Assembly: GCF_007049795.1 (NCBI RefSeq)
Contig: NZ_SCFY01000025.1
Span: forward strand, 1-63,703
From: Ectopseudomonas mendocina
GTDB taxonomy: Bacteria; Pseudomonadota; Gammaproteobacteria; Pseudomonadales; Pseudomonadaceae
Direction of reading: 5' to 3'
Length of the DNA: 63,703 nucleotides
Position numbers and translations under genes: made by a program. Shown piece by piece: positions 63,098-63,703 of the stretch. Under the pieces are notes generated by a model. The model saw only the letters and a list, made by a program, of their open reading frames with translations, was not told the DNA's origin and did not search any database. Within the stretch, counting starts at the first letter, position 1. Each line of letters opens with the position of its first letter.

Positions 63098-63370
63098 ATG
63101 AGCGAGGGTTTGTCCATCCACCATGACCAGACGAGTCACCAGTTCGTTACGACCGTCGATGGTGATCGTGCCTATCTGGCCTATATGGATCTGGGCAAGC
63201 AGACGCTGGACATCTATCGCACTTTCGTCCCCAACGGTCTGCGTGGCCGTGGCATCGCCGCCGCGTTGACCGAGCATGCCCTGCAGTACGCCGAAGGCAA
63301 GGGTTACACGGTGATTCCGTCGTGCTCGTATGTCGAACGCTACATGGAGCGACGTGCGCGTCACCAGTAG
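63098..63370 (+). CDS. Small GNAT-type N-acetyltransferase (YjdJ/NATD1-like)
   Basis: 90-residue protein of the compact GNAT_2 type. The acetyl-CoA-binding loop RTFVPNGLRGRGIAAALTEHALQYAEGKGYTVIPSCSYVERYM is complete. The start MSEGLSIHHDQTSHQF at 63098 has GAGGAG eight bases upstream. The family usually lacks known substrates. An intergenic repeat and a terminator follow. Confidence 0.88.
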   Translation: MSEGLSIHHDQTSHQFVTTVDGDRAYLAYMDLGKQTLDIYRTFVPNGLRGRGIAAALTEHALQYAEGKGYTVIPSCSYVERYMERRARHQ

Positions 63371-63408
63371 GATCGATTTGGAGACTTACAGCCCGCGCTG
63401 AGCGTCAT

Positions 63409-63431
63409 GGTGAGCTGAAGCCCACCCTACG
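63409..63431. repeat. Short palindromic repeat (GTAGGGTGG type)
   Basis: GGTGAGC and GCCCACC pair (6 of 7) around TGAA and are followed by CTACG. The form resembles the repeat at 53262-53282, which also ends CACCCTAC. Confidence 0.45.
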
Positions 63432-63445
63432 TGAATGCGGATACG

Positions 63446-63475
63446 AAAACGCCGGGCATTGCCCGGCGTTTTCAT
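63446..63475 (+). terminator. Intrinsic terminator after the GNAT gene
   Basis: AAAACGCCGGGC and GCCCGGCGTTTT form a perfect 12-bp stem with loop ATT. Confidence 0.85.
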
Positions 63476-63493
63476 TGCTGCTGCGATCCTAGA

Positions 63494-63634
63494 GGGTGTC
63501 TACAAGATAGGCGAACGAAGGCAAGACAAGGCGAAAACGATCGAGAAAGCGGAGTTTACGTGCTGTAAATGAGCATTTCGAGATCGTTTTCAACGCAGTA
63601 TTGCTATGATCTTGCCCAGCACGAGTGGACACCC
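63494..63634. repeat. 141-bp intergenic repeat with inverted ends
   Basis: GGGTGTCTAC at the left end matches the complement of GTGGACACCC at the right end in 9 of 10 positions. Inside, GAAAACGATC (63533-63542) and GATCGTTTTC (63582-63591) are exact complements. No coding region is present. The look is that of a dispersed Pseudomonas intergenic repeat, but only one copy lies in this window, so dispersal cannot be shown here. Confidence 0.5.
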
Positions 63635-63665
63635 CGTTAAGCGATAAACTGCAACGAGGTGAACC

Positions 63666-63703
63666 ATGGCAAGAACCGCTACCCCGATGAAACAGAACCG
63701 TAC
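63666..63703 (+). CDS. 5' end of a gene cut by the window edge
   Basis: An ATG preceded by GAGGTG at eight bases opens a frame reading MARTATPMKQNR to the window end. Only 12 codons are visible, too few to identify the product. Confidence 0.45.
   Translation, partial: MARTATPMKQNR

Overview
The window is chromosomal DNA of a gamma-proteobacterium and almost certainly of a Pseudomonas. The evidence is a GC-rich codon bias throughout, the Pseudomonas-type fabA-fabB pair next to a hybrid sensor kinase and gpsA, the gltA / sdhCDAB-sucAB-lpd-sucCD supercluster, an oprI-type lipoprotein, and a lipase-foldase pair. Gene order resembles three blocks known from P. aeruginosa (fabAB-gpsA, gltA-sucD, tgpA-lip-oprI). 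Here they are joined together and mixed with genes more typical of the P. mendocina / P. oleovorans group, but that species-level guess is weak. No tRNA, rRNA, CRISPR array, prophage or defence island was seen; most of the window is ordinary core genome.

Layout. 1-4.4 kb: tail of an unidentified gene, fabB and fabA (minus), a 267-bp MITE-like element, and a hybrid histidine kinase. 4.6-16.3 kb: gpsA, a DUF4389 protein, sixA, an acyl-CoA synthetase behind a promoter/operator palindrome, a hotdog thioesterase, an AraC regulator, a LysE exporter, two alpha/beta hydrolases, a DUF4892 protein, an AI-2E-type permease, a convergent patatin, a small lipoprotein and a flavin reductase. 16.5-31.3 kb: two chemoreceptors, the moxR-DUF58-tgpA operon, a CHAD protein, a thioesterase, tatD, an MltF-like lytic transglycosylase, DoxX, and a LysR regulator divergent from an acyl-CoA dehydrogenase. 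31.28-31.90 kb: wreckage of an IS3-family element holding a 5' fragment of a group II intron. 31.9-45.0 kb: gltA (minus), then sdhCDAB, sucAB, lpd and sucCD (plus), which together encode much of the TCA cycle. 45.1-52.1 kb: a TonB-dependent receptor gene broken by one amber codon, divergent from a sugar-acid (gluconate) operon made of a gluconokinase-DctQ fusion, dctM, dctP and a LacI-type gntR. 52.1-54.2 kb: lipase and its foldase. 54.7-63.7 kb: a small hypothetical gene, greB, an ABC transporter divergent from tesA, a small Cys-containing protein, an L,D-transpeptidase, the oprI-type lipoprotein, a GntP-type permease, a small GNAT protein, and the first codons of another gene.

How the genes work together. 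Lipid metabolism recurs: unsaturated fatty acid synthesis (fabA/fabB), phospholipid precursor supply (gpsA), fatty acid activation and thioester hydrolysis (acyl-CoA synthetase, thioesterases, tesA), and lipase secretion. Central carbon flow is represented by the TCA supercluster. Gluconate uptake appears twice, once as a TRAP system and once as a GntP permease.

The least ordinary points are: (i) one polypeptide that joins a gluconokinase to the small membrane subunit of a TRAP transporter; (ii) a 12-bp operator-like sequence repeated exactly both upstream of that gene and inside its linker-coding region; (iii) the MITE beside the fabA control region; (iv) the IS3/group II intron wreck; (v) a perfect 20-bp palindrome carrying the stop codons of two convergent genes. 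No clearly new multi-gene system was found.
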